DNA from: Elmis aenea
Taxonomy: Eukaryota > Arthropoda > Insecta > Coleoptera > Elmidae
Assembly (NCBI GenBank): GCA_947652605.1
Contig: OX393579.1
Location: 62,001-126,000, forward strand
Direction: 5' to 3'
DNA length: 64,000 nt
This document shows, piece after piece, positions 13,049 to 27,204 of this stretch. Under the pieces are notes generated by a model, which saw nothing but the letters and a program-made list of their open reading frames with translations, was not told where the DNA came from and did not search any database. A program made the translations under genes and the position numbers. How positions within the stretch are numbered: the stretch's first letter is position 1; each line of letters begins with the position of its first letter.

Positions 13049-13790
13049 GTAAGTTTTTTTTCCAACACTACACGATTTTCTTTGCTTCGTGTGAAGAAAC
13101 TTTAAGCGCACGGAGATGCGAGGCAGCAAATTTTGCACGTGACATCTTTATGTTACCCTGAATCTGTGAAATGAGAGCTGTTTACGAGGTTACATTGAAT
13201 TATGCCATGAAGTTGTTTTTGCCTGTAGACATCTAGTACGTCCCCAACGTGTCCCGTCATCAAAGTTTCATACGCGGCTTCAGCTGTATGTAAGCATGGC
13301 GTACAGGATAACTTTGCTCAAAGAAGCGAGTACTGGCAAAACGACTTGGATTATTGAACATGTCCCCGGCCAAACTTTGTTGAATGGAACGTTTTGATAC
13401 TTTATATACAATGAAACGGGGTTCGTATTAACTACGTACATTTCTGCATGGATATGTCGACTTAAAGATGAAACTTTAGTGCTAAAAGCTTCAAGCAGCT
13501 TAGTGTTAAGATGTGTTAAGTCTTGAAAATGGCGAGTTTTTCACGAACCTACGGGATATGGGTTATCTTTCTTATTTTCTTCAGGGAATTCCGTTAAATA
13601 CAGATGAATTTTAACGACGGCAAAAGAACTATTTATACATTCTTAGGCAATGAAATATTTACATCCATTTCAGAGCATAATGTTATCTTTTCTTATGGAG
13701 TCATATGAAATATTTCATGCAATTTCTTTGATACAATACATGATGCCATAGTAAGACAAATAATTTGCACATAATTTAGTGTGAACCGAT
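13049..13790. other. Non-coding stretch, slightly GC-richer to 13420
   Basis: A short frame near 13300-13390 includes EASTGKTTW, resembling a nucleotide-binding loop by chance, but it is under 40 codons and has no splice support. No gene is claimed. Confidence 0.5.
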
Positions 13791-14001
13791 CGTACAAAAT
13801 CAACGTAAGCCCGTAGTTTTCATAAACTATTAATTTTCAAAGTGGCTTAAGTCACTTTACAGTAATGAAAAATGGCGATTCGCTACGTCTGTGCGAAATT
13901 ATGTATACTGAGACAAATGTAAGTACCTAACCGAGATAACAAATATAAGTGAAATTTCTCTATAATTAGAATAAATATTTTTATGCACATTAAAATGCAA
14001 A
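13791..14001 (+). repeat. Dispersed repeat, copy A
   Basis: Most of the 211 bases align collinearly with 31923-32132. Shared landmarks are ACAAAATCAAC, TTTTCATAAACTATTAATTTT, the 20-base near-palindrome AAAGTGGCTTAAGTCACTTT (13839-13858), ACAGTAATGAAAA, TGGCGATTCG, GTCTGTGCGA and GCACATTAAAATGCAAA. Differences are scattered substitutions and small indels, as expected for old copies of one element. No terminal repeats or coding capacity were found. Confidence 0.75.
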
Positions 14002-15022
14002 ACAATTATATCTCAAAATAACACAAAAATGACCCGGGCCATTTACGGCCCAAAAACAAAAATATTGCTTAAGTAAATTCTCAAAAAAATATTTGTTTAA
14101 TAAATTGACATACGCCTAAATTCGTAGAAACGTGAACAATCTTAGTAGACTTTATCAGTATTTATAAATCGACTAAAATGCAAATCTTTATATCTCGAAA
14201 CAAAGAACAATGGACTTTTATAATCAACGGTCCATACTTTGGTTACGATATTAAAATATTAAACAGGTGGTGGTGTTTTAAAAGAGAGCCATTTTTAGTT
14301 CTATAAAGTGCTGTTTAAATAATGTTTGGCGTCTTTTTTTGCTCAATATTGAACAACAATACATTTTTAACGCCTTGAAATATTTAACGTTTAATAACGA
14401 ATTTAATTACAAGGATATTTCGTATGAGGCAAAATAAATACGAGCCTCAACGGTTGTCTGTCTGTGTTAATGTTCAAATCGAGATTGTATAAAGCAACTA
14501 GAGCTTCTGGAGGTGATGATCCTAAAACGGGTGTCAATCAACCGTGTTTGTGATCCCGTTAATCTCCCTATTCAAAGTGTAAACGCGAGAAAGCAAAGGT
14601 TAAATTTTCAAAGTTAATTTTCTTAGTCGAGTTCACTCTTTACCAAACAAAAACAAAAGCGAACCGCTCGAATTGTGTAATCTACAAACAGCTCTTGCCT
14701 CTGTGCACATAAAAAGTTACTTTTTAGAAGAATTTCTGAATAAATATTAAGTGTCACAAAAATCTACCCCATTAAATGAGCAGCTTTGCTAATACAAGAC
14801 TTAAAAGCAGTTTTAGACATTACCAAACATTTAAATATTGAAGTTAAGTTTTAAAATATTCAATACTTGTTAAAATAAGTTTGATAAATGCTAGAGGCAA
14901 AATTAGGTTTCCATGACTACCACAAAGTAAGCATTAAAAAATACATAGGTATATGAAAAATACCTAAAAAACTAACGAGAATTTTTGCCTAGAGTGGATT
15001 AAATTTTTTTTTACAAAAGCTT
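14002..15022. other. AT-rich non-coding stretch
   Basis: No gene is supported. At 14165-14210 the phrase ACTAAAATGCAAATCTTTATATCTCGAAA loosely repeats the end of dispersed repeat copy A, hinting at a second partial unit. A small hairpin GGGCC...GGCCC lies near 14036-14052. Confidence 0.5.
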
Positions 15023-15738
15023 ACAAGGGAAGGTCACGATACGTTGTCGCTAGAATTTGATTCCGGCTGTGTTTATTACATCAAGGGCATCAAAGCTAAA
15101 TGTTTTCCAGAGTTATACGTGCCACTGGCCATTAACTTCGGAAAAATAGGGAAAAAACTGAAAAATTGGCACAAAAAGGTCATTTTTGCGATCGCGTTGG
15201 CCATGAAACCGTCAGAGATAAAATAGAAATTCTTCTATTCACCAATAGGCGCATCCTTTGCAAGTAAAATAGTGCAAAGTTTTTGAAAAAATCTTGAACG
15301 GTTCCGGAGAAAAACGTCAAAAACAAAACCCCTGTATAAGCGCTATGTATTGAGTAGTTGTCGCATATCTGTATTACTATATCTATGCGACTTGCATAAG
15401 CGTTTAACATAGGGAAAACCGTTTTTACAAAGGCCTCGTTTTTTGCGTTTTTCTTCGGAACCGTTTAAGATTTTTTCAAAAACTTTGCACCATTTTACTT
15501 GCAAAGGATGCGCGCATTGGTAAATAGAAGAATTTCGATTTTGTCTTTTACGGTTTCATGGCCAACGCGATCGCAAATATTACTTTTATTAATCAGCTAT
15601 TGAGTTTTTCCCTATTTTTCAGAAGGTAATGGCCAGTGGCACGTATAGCTCTGGAAAACATTTAGTTTTGATGCCCTTGATGTAATAAACACAGCCGGAA
15701 TCAAATTCTATCGACAACGTATCGTGACCTTCCCTTGT
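15023..15738. mobile_element. Foldback element, ACAAGGGAAG termini
   Basis: The left end reads ACAAGGGAAGGTCACGATAC and the right end is its exact reverse complement. Arms of more than 300 bases pair nearly throughout, for example around GATTCCGGCTGTG and around GGATGCGCGC. The centre carries a small symmetric loop, GTCGCATA...TATGCGAC (about 15358-15394). A 60-codon frame in the left arm is an accident of the repeat. There is no transposase. The terminal ACAAGG(G)AA is shared with the 32.4-33.1 kb foldback, though the interiors differ. Flanking duplications are not evident. Confidence 0.85.
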
Positions 15739-18700
15739 CAGTAGTTTATAAAACGTATGAATTGCAAAGATGTAATACTTACAACTAAAATTTTCTTGAT
15801 TAACAAACTTTTCAAAAATTATTTTACGCTCTTGTCTGCCAAAAGCATAGTTTTAAATAATCGTTTGGGTGTTAATTTAATCGTACAACAAAACAAAACT
15901 GTTACTTCGTCTGCGTACAAACTTTTCAGCCATTGCACGAACATAAAAAGAATATACGCGACCACTATGACAATTAGCAAAGTACTGTATTTAATACAGT
16001 CCCTAATTTAATCAAATTCAGCATTTTCGCTAACGGTAGTAGTCCCTGCATCGAACAGGTGTCTCATTTAATGAACATACAAATGAGAGAAAAGGAGAGC
16101 GACGTCGCACAAACAACGTTAAAAACAAAGAAGTGGGTCTCGCATTAGTGTAATTGAATCTAGCCGCCCGGGAAACAAGGCCAACACAACTAGCCACCAA
16201 GGTACACAAGAAAAAGACAACAGACGATAATATATAATAAATTTAAATGTGTAACATCATTTATAAAACAGGAATGAATTGCGGACAGGGGTTGAAAAAG
16301 ACACAGATAAATGCGCCCTACGTCCTCGGAATCAATAATAAACGCTAAGGTGAGTGGGAAATGTATTTACCACTATTTTCACGTAAACTCCCCGAAGGCA
16401 CGAAATACAACTATTAAATATTAATACTTAATATAGTTCACTAGACTCCGGGCATAAACCGCCATCTCGTCATAAAACGCACAACTACAATTTTCCACGT
16501 TTAAAGGCGTTAAATTGCTCTATATTCGGATAAAGTTGACATACATTTTACTGCACCGGTTAAAATATGTTATCAATGCGAAAACTCGGTGGATGTACAA
16601 GTTGTTGGTTCCCACAAAGCGTTTCACGTCATGTCAAACATGACATCATTACATGGCTAACATGATGTTTGATGATGCGCGTGATACTTTCAACACATTC
16701 ACAAAACGAAAATTTTCTTAGAGAATGAGGAACAAAAGTAACAGAAATGAACACATGTATTATCACACAAATACTAAACGATTAATCCAGCTACAGTTAA
16801 AAAATGTAAGCATATTTTGGTTAATAAATGAACTTATTACTATTAAATGACAACGAAATTGATTTTCTTGGAAAACTACAAAGCAGAGAATAGTAATTCC
16901 TGCAATTTCATTAGAGCACCAAGCTTTTAAGACATAAATACTACACTTAAGCAATACCCTGCAATCAAAATTTTGCCCTCTTCAATTTTTTTTTTATAAG
17001 TGTTTGCATATATTTTAATAAAACCTTTTTATTTAGCATTTTGAACTAACAATCTAATCTTTTATTTAACAACTTATAATGTTTAATAGGAAACATTTAT
17101 TTATTCATATGATTTAGTATTAAAAACCTGCTACATTGAGAGTTATTATTTCTCGTTTACTTTTGAAGTTAAATTAAGTTCTTCTTTGTTTTAATTTTTG
17201 ACTGCTACATACCGCAAGCTTATTTAAACTGCTTAAAAATAAATAATAATTTGTTGAATCATTAAAAAACACGACAGTTCCTTCAAAACTGCTCGAGATA
17301 CACCACAGTGTTTAAAGATATAAAAATATAATAAAATTGCCTAGAGATACGTTAAATTTTAAAGTTATCTTGTTTAACTATTATTAAACACTGATTCTAA
17401 ACTCAACATAAAAACATAAATGTTTCATATAACACGAGAATTTAAACAAATGACAATCGTTGATTCTATTTTGGTTACGTTTTAAAATAATAAATCGCCA
17501 ACACTATCTGCGCACGTTAAAATATTTTAATACCATAAAAAATAACGCATGAAATTTTATAATATCTAAAACATAAACAATTTTCACAAAACCCATCCAC
17601 AGGATATACAAAAAGTAATAAACTTCAACAGTTGTTTTTGCCAAATATATGACGGCATTATAATAAGGCATTAAAATATTTTACGACTTTATAACACAAA
17701 TGACGCAGCCCTATTAACATTAAAGTCAATATTAGTGAACATCATAAATTCTTAAAGCGGCACCCGCCAGCCAGAACTTTAAATTGAATTTATCTCTAAT
17801 AATATAAACAAACTGCAAACCGATTCGCGTTTAGACTGATGCATTGGACGTCCGCCAACGCCGAGTTTAAATAAATCAAAATGTTTATAACCCACGGGTC
17901 CATACTGCAACCGGCATTAAATGCCTATTTTTATGTTTAGAAAGAAAAGGCAGACGCGGAAGACACTACACCAATATAATTCTAACGGTGTTTAAAATTT
18001 AAAACCCTAGTTTAAACATTTCAAACTATTACGAGCGAATGTTTTGAAAACAAAGTTTTTTATTGCGCCGAGTAAACGAAAAAGGGAACTCACTTTGTTT
18101 TTATTTCATATTTTTAGAATCCAGGATGGTATCACAAACCTTCAGGATTACAGAATGTTTTAAGTAGCCTATGGCTTACCTGCAACAAAAAAAAAAAAAA
18201 ATTAATTTAATTTTACAGCTACAACAATATAATTCTAATACTACAAATACAACTTTTAAAATAATTACAACAAAAACCGACTTAATTTTTCATCTTTTAT
18301 ATTAATTTACTTGCTAAAGATTGACTTACAGAAAAGCCCGAAACCGGTAATGAAAAACTGAAAATTGGAGAACATCGGGCAATTTTCTTTCTCTTTTATT
18401 ATCCTATGCTCCTTCTTTATTTTTATTACTACCCTTTGGGTAACTATTAAACCGTTTTCAATGTCTGTTATTCAAATTAACACCTCCAATGGTGCTACTC
18501 TTAAATTACATTGCCACCTAGAAAACGCGTCTGTGTTAAGATAAAGTTCCAATTCGTAAGGCTCTATCTACAACACTCTATTGACTAAATGCAAAAGATT
18601 TGTCAAAGGGACCTTCGATAATTATTAAAAGCAAGGTGTTGACGAATCGTTAAGCAAAACTAACTCACACATTCACAAGCTTAACTAATTTATTCTGTTA

Positions 18701-20155
18701 TTTAACGCAGTAATAATGTACAAGATGTAATTGGTTCATTAAGAATTCTGTTAGCGATTTCAAACACTTGTTAAGGGTTGAATTAGTAAAAAATAATCTA
18801 TTGGCAAAATTACAGTAAAGACATAGGTGCAGTAACAATTTCATGCTTCTTTCAAATCGCAACACTTAAAATTGTTGATGTGCATAATAAAACACAAATA
18901 TGCCGTTTACATGCCGAACGAAACGACTTCAAAATAATTTTAATTCGAGGACAAATTCCTGCGGGGAACTCAAAATTTATAAAACAGAAAATTTTAAGAC
19001 TCCGACAAAACACATTAGGCAAGTAATGAAGACAATAAAAGCCTGACCCAATTTATCGGACACTCAAGGTAAATCACTTTAAAGCATCAAGCGAGACAAT
19101 TATTGCTCCAAATGATAATTATGATGCCATTAGCTATGCGATCACATTTTGAAAACAAAACCCACGTGAGACTGTAATCTTGCCAATTAGGATGTGCGGG
19201 CGTGAGTATATTTATCCTAACAAAAATTATCCAAATATTACAAAAAAAAAAAAAGAGCAGATGACTCACGACAACAAAATGTAAATAAGCAAAAATCAAC
19301 ACAGACATTTTAAATATTTTTGTAAATAACAAATAAAACTGTTCTTAAAATGATCATGTAAACAGCTATATTTGTTTGTAGATTACAATAATACGATAAC
19401 AGATTTTTTAGCATAACATAACAATCCGTGTGCACAAAAATTCAATGAGAAGCAGATCTAAAAACTGTTAATACAATTTAAAATGCTAAATCACGTTTAC
19501 CTGGTAATTCTTTTATTTGTTGTTTCAAGACCAGTTATTTTCTCGTGCAACATTCAAAAGCTAATTATAAGTTGCTTGTTTAAAACAATGACGGGAATAA
19601 ACCAACAATCACGTTAGTAAAATCCAGTTAACAGTAATTAAACCAAAATTTGCACACTGATGTTGTTTTAAAAGTTTTTAAAGCGAAAAATTTTCCTTCA
19701 ATACGATGAACTTAATCCAAAAATTTACTCAAGAAAATAAACAGAATAAATTTATGCATCTCCCAAGAGGCTCTCAAAGTTAATTTAACCACAAGAAGTT
19801 TAGGTCAAGAATACCTCGCCAATCCCATCATATTTATTACCTCACACTAAATCACAATTAAAAAATTAATACCTAAACTATTTACATTCGCAGCTGCACC
19901 CACAAGGCTCGTCACTTTTAATAATAGGCATTTTACAATAACATAGAGTACAAAAACCTGTCATAAAATAAATTTTTAAAGCGCGCAACATAAGCCCAGC
20001 ACCTAGTTTTATGATATACATATTAAATAGCTATTAATCACACAATGACGAGACAGCGTCGATCGTGTAATAATTTATTTACTACACATTCATCATAAAA
20101 AAGTGTGTATTAACAATATGTCACACAAAATAACGTGTCACTGAGCAAAACAAAG
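15739..20155. other. AT-rich non-coding stretch
   Basis: No gene is supported. Items seen: the small palindrome TGTCAAACATGACA at 16632-16645, followed by a related inverted phrase to about 16676; a GC-richer patch at about 16090-16340 without a coding frame; and A/T homopolymer runs at about 18188-18200 and 19242-19253. Confidence 0.55.
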
Positions 20156-20163
20156 GATACAAC

Positions 20164-21036
20164 CAGGGTTGAGCAGATTTAAACCAGTTGATTTAAATCA
20201 CGATTTAAATCATGATTTAAATCAAGTGATTTAAAAAAAAAAATCATTGATTTAAATCAAGTGATTTAAAAAAAAATTATCAATTTAAATCACAGATTAT
20301 ATGAGTAGATACAATATAATAATTATAATAAAACAAAATTGTATTACTATTAGTAATTAAATACACGAAATGGTGAATAATCCATATTAATTTGCTCTTG
20401 TAAAGTAATATTCATTGTGGAAATGCAATAATTCAAAAAATAACTTCAGGAGAATTTTTTAAATAAAGACTTAAAACCTTGAATAATTTAGAAAATAAAT
20501 TTTTTTTTACAACGCCGTATAAAAACCTGTAGTATTTTATATTGAAGCAAAGCTAAAATTAAGGCGGTCAAAAATATTAAATAAAAAATTGGGTGTTGTA
20601 TTTGAAATATAAAAGTTGCTATTAGTTCCAGAAAGGTGACTCGCCCTGTATATTTGAAAATATTTTTATTGTGTTGTTTAGAAAAAACTGTATAAAATAG
20701 CATTTGATTCAAATTCATATCTCAAGCCGTTTAGCCACAATCGACCGATCCCGCACTAATGACTCACCCTGTATATAATTAATTAAACATCTCCATTTAG
20801 CACTGATTTTTTCAAATTTTTTTATCATTACATTTCATTTTTCATTTTGACAAAAATTCACCACTGAATTAAATATATTGGTTATTAAATATATTAGTAC
20901 AAAACAGAAATAGCATGTGAATATGTCACTAAATTCGATAATATGGTACATTTGATTTAAATCAAAAAAATCTGATTTAAATCAAATAAATCGATTTTTT
21001 TGATTTTTTTTTAAATCATGATTTTTATCCACCCTG
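20164..21036. mobile_element. Non-autonomous hAT-like element with 8-bp target duplication
   Basis: The ends are CAGGGTTGA on the left and TCCACCCTG on the right, imperfect inverted repeats that start with CAGGG as many hAT elements do. Both sides are flanked by the identical octamer GATACAAC (20156-20163 and 21037-21044), the hallmark 8-bp hAT target duplication. Next to each end are runs of GATTTAAATC-type palindromes (20190-20290 and 20952-21020). No transposase frame is present in 873 bp, so it would need a transposase from elsewhere. The interior carries a piece of another repeat family (20500-20776). Boundaries are certain to the base; the superfamily call rests on duplication length and end sequence. 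Confidence 0.85.
20500..20776 (+). repeat. Fragment of TATACAGGGTG foldback inside the hAT-like element
   Basis: Two CCCTGTATA motifs lie 123 bases apart (20644 and 20767), exactly the spacing of the corresponding motifs in the right arm of the 3.5-5.4 kb foldback (5232 and 5355). Shared context includes GTATATTTGAAAATATTTTT after the first and GACTCACCCTGTATA at the second, and an upstream GGGTGTTGTATTT. Only the right-arm half is present, with no left arm, so this is a truncated copy carried within the hAT-like element. Confidence 0.7.
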
Positions 21037-21044
21037 GATACAAC

Positions 21045-24000
21045 TAATTAAAATTGGCTTGCTATACGAAAAAATTCGAAAACTTTTATAAAATTTACAA
21101 TGTACTCTTAAACTTCAGTAATAAAAATAACTATGCAAAGTTTTGTAAACTATTTTGCTGTAAAAATTGTTTAATAATATATGAAATAAGTAATAATTAT
21201 ACAGTCAATATTGAGTAAGGGTGATATTGATAATAATTAACAAATAAATCAACTAAAACAAAATGAGCAGTTAAAACAGAAGAATCGTCAAAACTACCCT
21301 CCCGCAGAAAAAAAAAAGTCGCCCAAAGAGGCATTGGTTCGTTGCTACTCCGTCTGAATATCGTATGTTTTTGTTTTCGGTTCCTCTCTCAGAAAGCTTT
21401 ACACATTTCGTTCTCCAAGTGGACTCCCGGGACTAAAAACTGTCGCAAATTTCGAATTCCCACGGATTCGCCAGATTACAAGCATAAATTTAGCGTGAGG
21501 TACAAAAATACATCTTCCAGCACCCACTGCGTAATTAGAGCTACATTTAGATGAGTAATTTTGACAGGAAACAATATATTTTTGCCATTACAAGTGATGC
21601 ACTTGAAGATGTTTATTGACAAGTCAAGAAGAAGTTCTATATCAAGTGCTGTCTCGTATATCATTTTTAATATTTGTAGATAGCACGGTAATAAACCATA
21701 TTTGATTATAACTGTAATGAGTATTGGGAGCGCAATAAAGATTGCAATATAAATTAATTAAACAAGGATGAATGCGCCCACACTCTTGGAGGCACGTTTA
21801 ATATATTTAATAAGAACATATTCAATTGGTTCGTTTTGACGCCAAATTCCCACAAACTTACTATTAATTAATTAACTTAATTTCACGCAAGGCTATAAAA
21901 AATTAATAAATATGTCTTCGTTTTATCATCTCTTCCAAAATTAACGCGTTGTGTGACGAATTCATTTAGCTACACATTTTTATACAACGTCCTGCATATT
22001 TCACGACCATCAATTAAACGTAATATCTTGCAGAAATGATATTTATACACGAATTCTGTCCTGCGACCCTGACAATTAGCTAGGTCCGGGTTATACTTCG
22101 GTTAAGGTAGGTCAGCCATCGACGTATCAAGACCAGAAATAAACCATATGAATTTTTCGGCAGCTAGAATTTTACGTACACATGGCAAAAACATTCTCAA
22201 AGACTGCCCGTAAAAATATTCGAGCAATACGCAGAATATCTGCACAATTTGTAACATAATTTTAATATTAGGTTCCAGATGGACTTCAATTGATAATGGA
22301 AAAAAGGTAGATTAACTACCAAAATTATTAAAAATATCTTTAAAAATTTGACGACCATTAATTTTTATTTTATTGGCAAAATATATTTTTTTTAAATACT
22401 AGATTAACCAGTAAAAAAAATCGTCTTTGTCTTAACATATATGACCTTCCCCAAAAATTAAGCAAGAAAAATTAAGGTTTAATAACAAAAACAACGCTAT
22501 GCAACCAAAGTATCCAGTTAAAAGGATAATTAAATCTAAAGGACACACAAACAGAACTGCGTTTATCAAATGTGCTTTGTTAAAATCTGGCAATTTACAA
22601 CTTTGGAGGCCAAAGAGTCCAACCGTGTAGATGGGCATTGGTAACAAAAATATCTACACAAGTTTAGTCATTATCTTATTACTCGGCATTAATTAACAAA
22701 AACAAAGTGGATATTCATTTTCTAAACGTTACTGTTGGTTGGTAATAAATAGCAAAAATGTGGGTTGACAAAAATAATTTTGTTTTCCCGCGAGTACCTG
22801 CATCAACAAATTTCTGAAATAGATTTTTTGACACAAAATTTTATGGCCCACATACAAAGGGCGTAGTCTGTCTCATTACGACTCCACAACATTATTTGTA
22901 ATACTTTTAAGTTGGCAGAAGATTTGATTTATACGTCACGTCACCCTTACATTTTCGTTAAAAAATCTGTTCGCCTTAATAACTAACATCAAAGCGACGC
23001 CACCATCAGCAAACACATGTGAAGTGTTTAGACATTTCTAGTAACCGAACATTCAGAAGTAATTTTCGAAGTCATCAAGTTTAAAAACCTGGTGCCATGC
23101 TTATATTAATTAGGGATTATTAACATTATGACTTTCGTTGTTTTACATGTCACACTTTGAACAACGTCAGAGGAAGATAGAAGGCTCAGAAACAAGAAAC
23201 TTGTGGAGGCTTGCAACTATTGGAAATTGTTATGACTTATTCAGACAAAATCATAATATATAATCGTATCAAAAACTACTTTTATTGGGTTTAAGTTTGG
23301 AAAAGGAATCCATATTCCTATGAACCAACAACAGATTTTGCCTATATTCCTTTCTTTCTTCTTCAATAGATGAACAACGATCATATACGAGAGAAACTAA
23401 ATTTATTGAGAATAAAAAACACGAATTATGTTCAAAGTAATTCCCTTCAGCGTCGCCATTTTTAAGTTCCACTCTTCAAGAGCCCCCAACTAATTTTCTT
23501 ACAAAATAATCGTTCATAGCGTAATCAATGTCATCCCCAAAGAAGATCTTTCTAGCCCACAAAATCCAAAAAATAACCAAAAGTAGCACAATGCCAAATC
23601 AGGTGAAAACGGAGGATGTTTTATTACTTTTATAATTAGTTTAGTGAAAAATTGGTTGAAGCTAATATTTTAACATCAAACTAGGTATCTATAATTAATA
23701 TCAAATTTTCTTTTTTACGTTGTACTAGTTTTTTCTCTCTCTCGCATAATCGGCAACTTGGCAGTTCAAAAATTACCAACAATTGTTAACCCCTACAACT
23801 GCTGTAACAATTCACAAAAGATTTACAACTGAACACATAACAAGCGCGAAAAAAATGGGCTTTGGCAAATACCAAACCGGCGATAATTAATCAATGCAGT
23901 TGAGTCCTTTTATTCAAATTTGTCAGCTTTCGTGTTAGTCCCGAACTAATCTAGCGTAGCAAAGACACCACTTGGATCACAGCCAAGATCGCATGTAACC

Positions 24001-27000
24001 AAGTAATATTACGCTAATAGACACGGCATACGATACAATGACAATTTGCATTAAACTAGAAAAAAATTTACGCCACACACGCAAACGTAAAGACAATAGT
24101 TTTGTCAATTTCCGCATTGCCACGTCGAGAAATGTGCCACAATATGTAAAAAATGCGAATACAAGTGCAAGACGTAATATTGTAGCAACTTCCGCGAAAG
24201 TAAAAATAGAATTGAACAGCGCGCTTGGCTATAAATGCGAACAAAGACGCTATTTAGTTGTATTTTTGGTTCCAATTATATTGTGAACGAAATAAAATGT
24301 CAGGGGACTTTGGCTATTACACGGAACCGACCACCAAGATACGAAGTTTCAGAGACGAACAATTTTCTACGTATTAAAATATTAAACTCTACCAATAAAA
24401 TAGTTTGTTTATTTATTAAGGGCAACATGTGGTTTAATTAGAAAAAAAGTTATTGTGTTTGTAGCAGTCCTATTGGTAAAGTTCTAGTGTGAATTTTGAT
24501 TAACTTATGTATAACATAGTTAAAACTGAAATGACTGCTCTAAAACAAGCATTAAGTTGTTAACAAGATATGTACATATAGTTTGCTACATGCAGAAAAT
24601 GTAATTTAAAAAAAAAAACTAAGCACTATTTTATACACGACTCCACGATGTTATAACAGTATATAAAATGAATGGCTTTGCGAGCCAATGTACACAACAT
24701 TGTTGAACATTCACTAAATCTATTCGACAATGCAATCTTCCTTGATTTACTGAAGGAAGTGAGGATGGATTTGTGGCGTATCTTGTATGATTGCTTCCTT
24801 AATGCATGCATCAGAGATGAGAGAATGATCTTCTGCTAAAAGCTAACTACAAACTTTTTGAATTTCTACACACAATGCTTTATGACACGAATACAGACAG
24901 ATTGATTTTAGAAAAAGAATTTCATCATAAACAAAGGTGAGTAATTTTAATTCAACTTATTTTTAATATATACGATCGTTAGGTCAAAAAAAAATCAAAT
25001 CAAGAAAGAGTGACGACAGTACAATAGCCAAGGACTACACTTGCAACAGAAAATATTAGCAATACAAACTCCTAGCAAATCAATCGGTAAACGGCAATAA
25101 AACTGAGTGTTCTCTCAGAGTCCTTAAACCTAAGTTTGCTTTGAAGGACTGACAGCATTTACGATCAGTCTTAAATGAAAGTTTCTACTGCCAAATAAAG
25201 CCTAAAATATAACGTCTTTGACGGTGAATAGAATATTTTTATAACTTTTACAGAACCTTAATTGTGTTGAAGACTACACCTTCAATGACTTCAGTTGTAA
25301 TAAAAATCATTAATGACTCTTGTTGTGTAATTGGAATGCACAAAAAAGTTAATAACAGGTTTCTATTTAAACTTCACTAATAGAGAAATAATTTCCTATT
25401 CAATTTGTGTCCGGCATGTCTTCGCCATTAGTTGGGGGAAAAAAATTGTTGTAATCAACAGTTATATTACCCATGACTTCCTGTACAATACTCTTAGTAA
25501 AAGGCGAAAGGCTTAAGAGCAGTAAAAGCAAAAATCAGTAAATAAAGTGCTTAACAAAACGATTTACCAGGAATTTGCTTATTAGAAATGAATTGTAGTA
25601 TTCAAACAACACAAACAGTTTCGTTTTTAAACCTTGTTATTACAAATATAACTTGTTACAAGCACACAAAATTATTTTTATAACTTCGAACGTTTAACAC
25701 AAAAACATCCAGGAAGTTTCATTCAAGAATTTTTTTACGTATGTAACGTAACTACTTATTAAATGTTTTAAAATCTATTATCGTTAGATTAATAACCCTA
25801 AAACACTGACCATGAATTATGTTCATTTCCGGTTGTTGAGACAGTATACTTCAACAAATAACTAGTCTTTTGGCAGAAGCTGTATGTTCGAGGTTCTCAA
25901 AAATAGATTGTAATAGTCACCAAGAACTTTAAAACTAATGCACGCATATTTCATGCAATTAAAACATTGCTTTCTTGAATATAATTGAATGGCGGTTGAA
26001 GTAACTTATCGTGTACTATTAAGTAGAGTGTGGGTAGTTATATTTATAAGTAAACTGGTGCAATAACATTATTTCTTGGAAAAACATTGTACCTTCATGT
26101 GAATCAAGTGATTACATACCACATAATCATTACTGCTAATGGGGTTTGTCAAGCTTTGCGATAATATAGCAAGGTAAACATTAATTAAGTAAAATTAAAT
26201 TTTGTACAAAAAAAAAACTGGCTACAAAGATTTTTAGAAATGTTTTAAAAGCACAACAAAGCAACATTTTTAAGTATACTTATGTAAATTTGCACTGACT
26301 AATATCTTAACTTCGAATCGTTTTAATTTAAAAAAAAAGAAGACTAAATTGTTTATCTTTCAAAATAGTTACATTGCTACAACATATTAATAATTAATCA
26401 CAATATCTTTAAACTGCAAATAGTGTTACAACAAAGAATAAATAAAACTCTTGTAACACTGCGGTTTTAAAATAATATGGACTTTAATAATTTTTTTTCT
26501 AGCGAGACGACAGATTAAATAAACATTCTAGAAACTAATCAGGTTTTTAAACATATCAACTACATAAAAAAATTACGCAGAATTTCCAGAGATGTTGCAT
26601 AAGCAAACGACAATGACCTCAATGGATTGACACACAGTTTTGTGACTACATGAAAGATAAGAAAATTAATAATCTTGATTTATTAAATCAATTAATAATT
26701 AAATTTAATTGTTAAGCATCAAGAGGTGACATCAATAAATAATAATTTTAATTATAGTTGTGAAATTCATTTATATTATTGGATAGACTGAATGAATGTG
26801 TAAGAATCTTTATGAAAAATATTTAATTTAACTAATAAAGTTAAAAATTGTGTCAAAAAATAATAATTCCATAAAATATTTAACAAATAAAATCTATTGC
26901 TCATAAAAATTTTCTTTGACAAAAAGTATATCCAACGAAATATTTTGTAAAAATTACTTTTTGCAAAATAAATTGTACGTTGACAAATTTATTAAATATT

Positions 27001-27204
27001 ATCCATTCAAAATATCAATGAAAAGCAATGCCTTAATATATTCAACGCTACCTTATCGAAGTCGTTAAAAAATTGCAAATAATTGGGCTCCAAAAGCACT
27101 TGAAAACAAATAGTCCCTTAAGTTTTGAATGTTGACAACGTCCCAGGTTCGTCAAATTATATTTAAAACCAATGGAATATACCTAAACCAGGGTAATCAA
27201 AAAA
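21045..27204. other. AT-rich non-coding stretch
   Basis: No gene is supported. A mildly GC-richer patch at 21295-21550 has a 70-codon + frame and an overlapping - frame with no recognisable motif. The rest consists of stop-rich AT sequence and short homopolymers. Confidence 0.55.

Noticed and set aside
13300..13390. P-loop-like EASTGKTTW in a short + frame
   Set aside because: It lacks the full nucleotide-binding motif, the frame is under 40 codons, and there is no splice support.
15044..15410. Two short open frames as small genes
   Set aside because: They lie in the mirrored arms of the foldback and arise from its symmetry.
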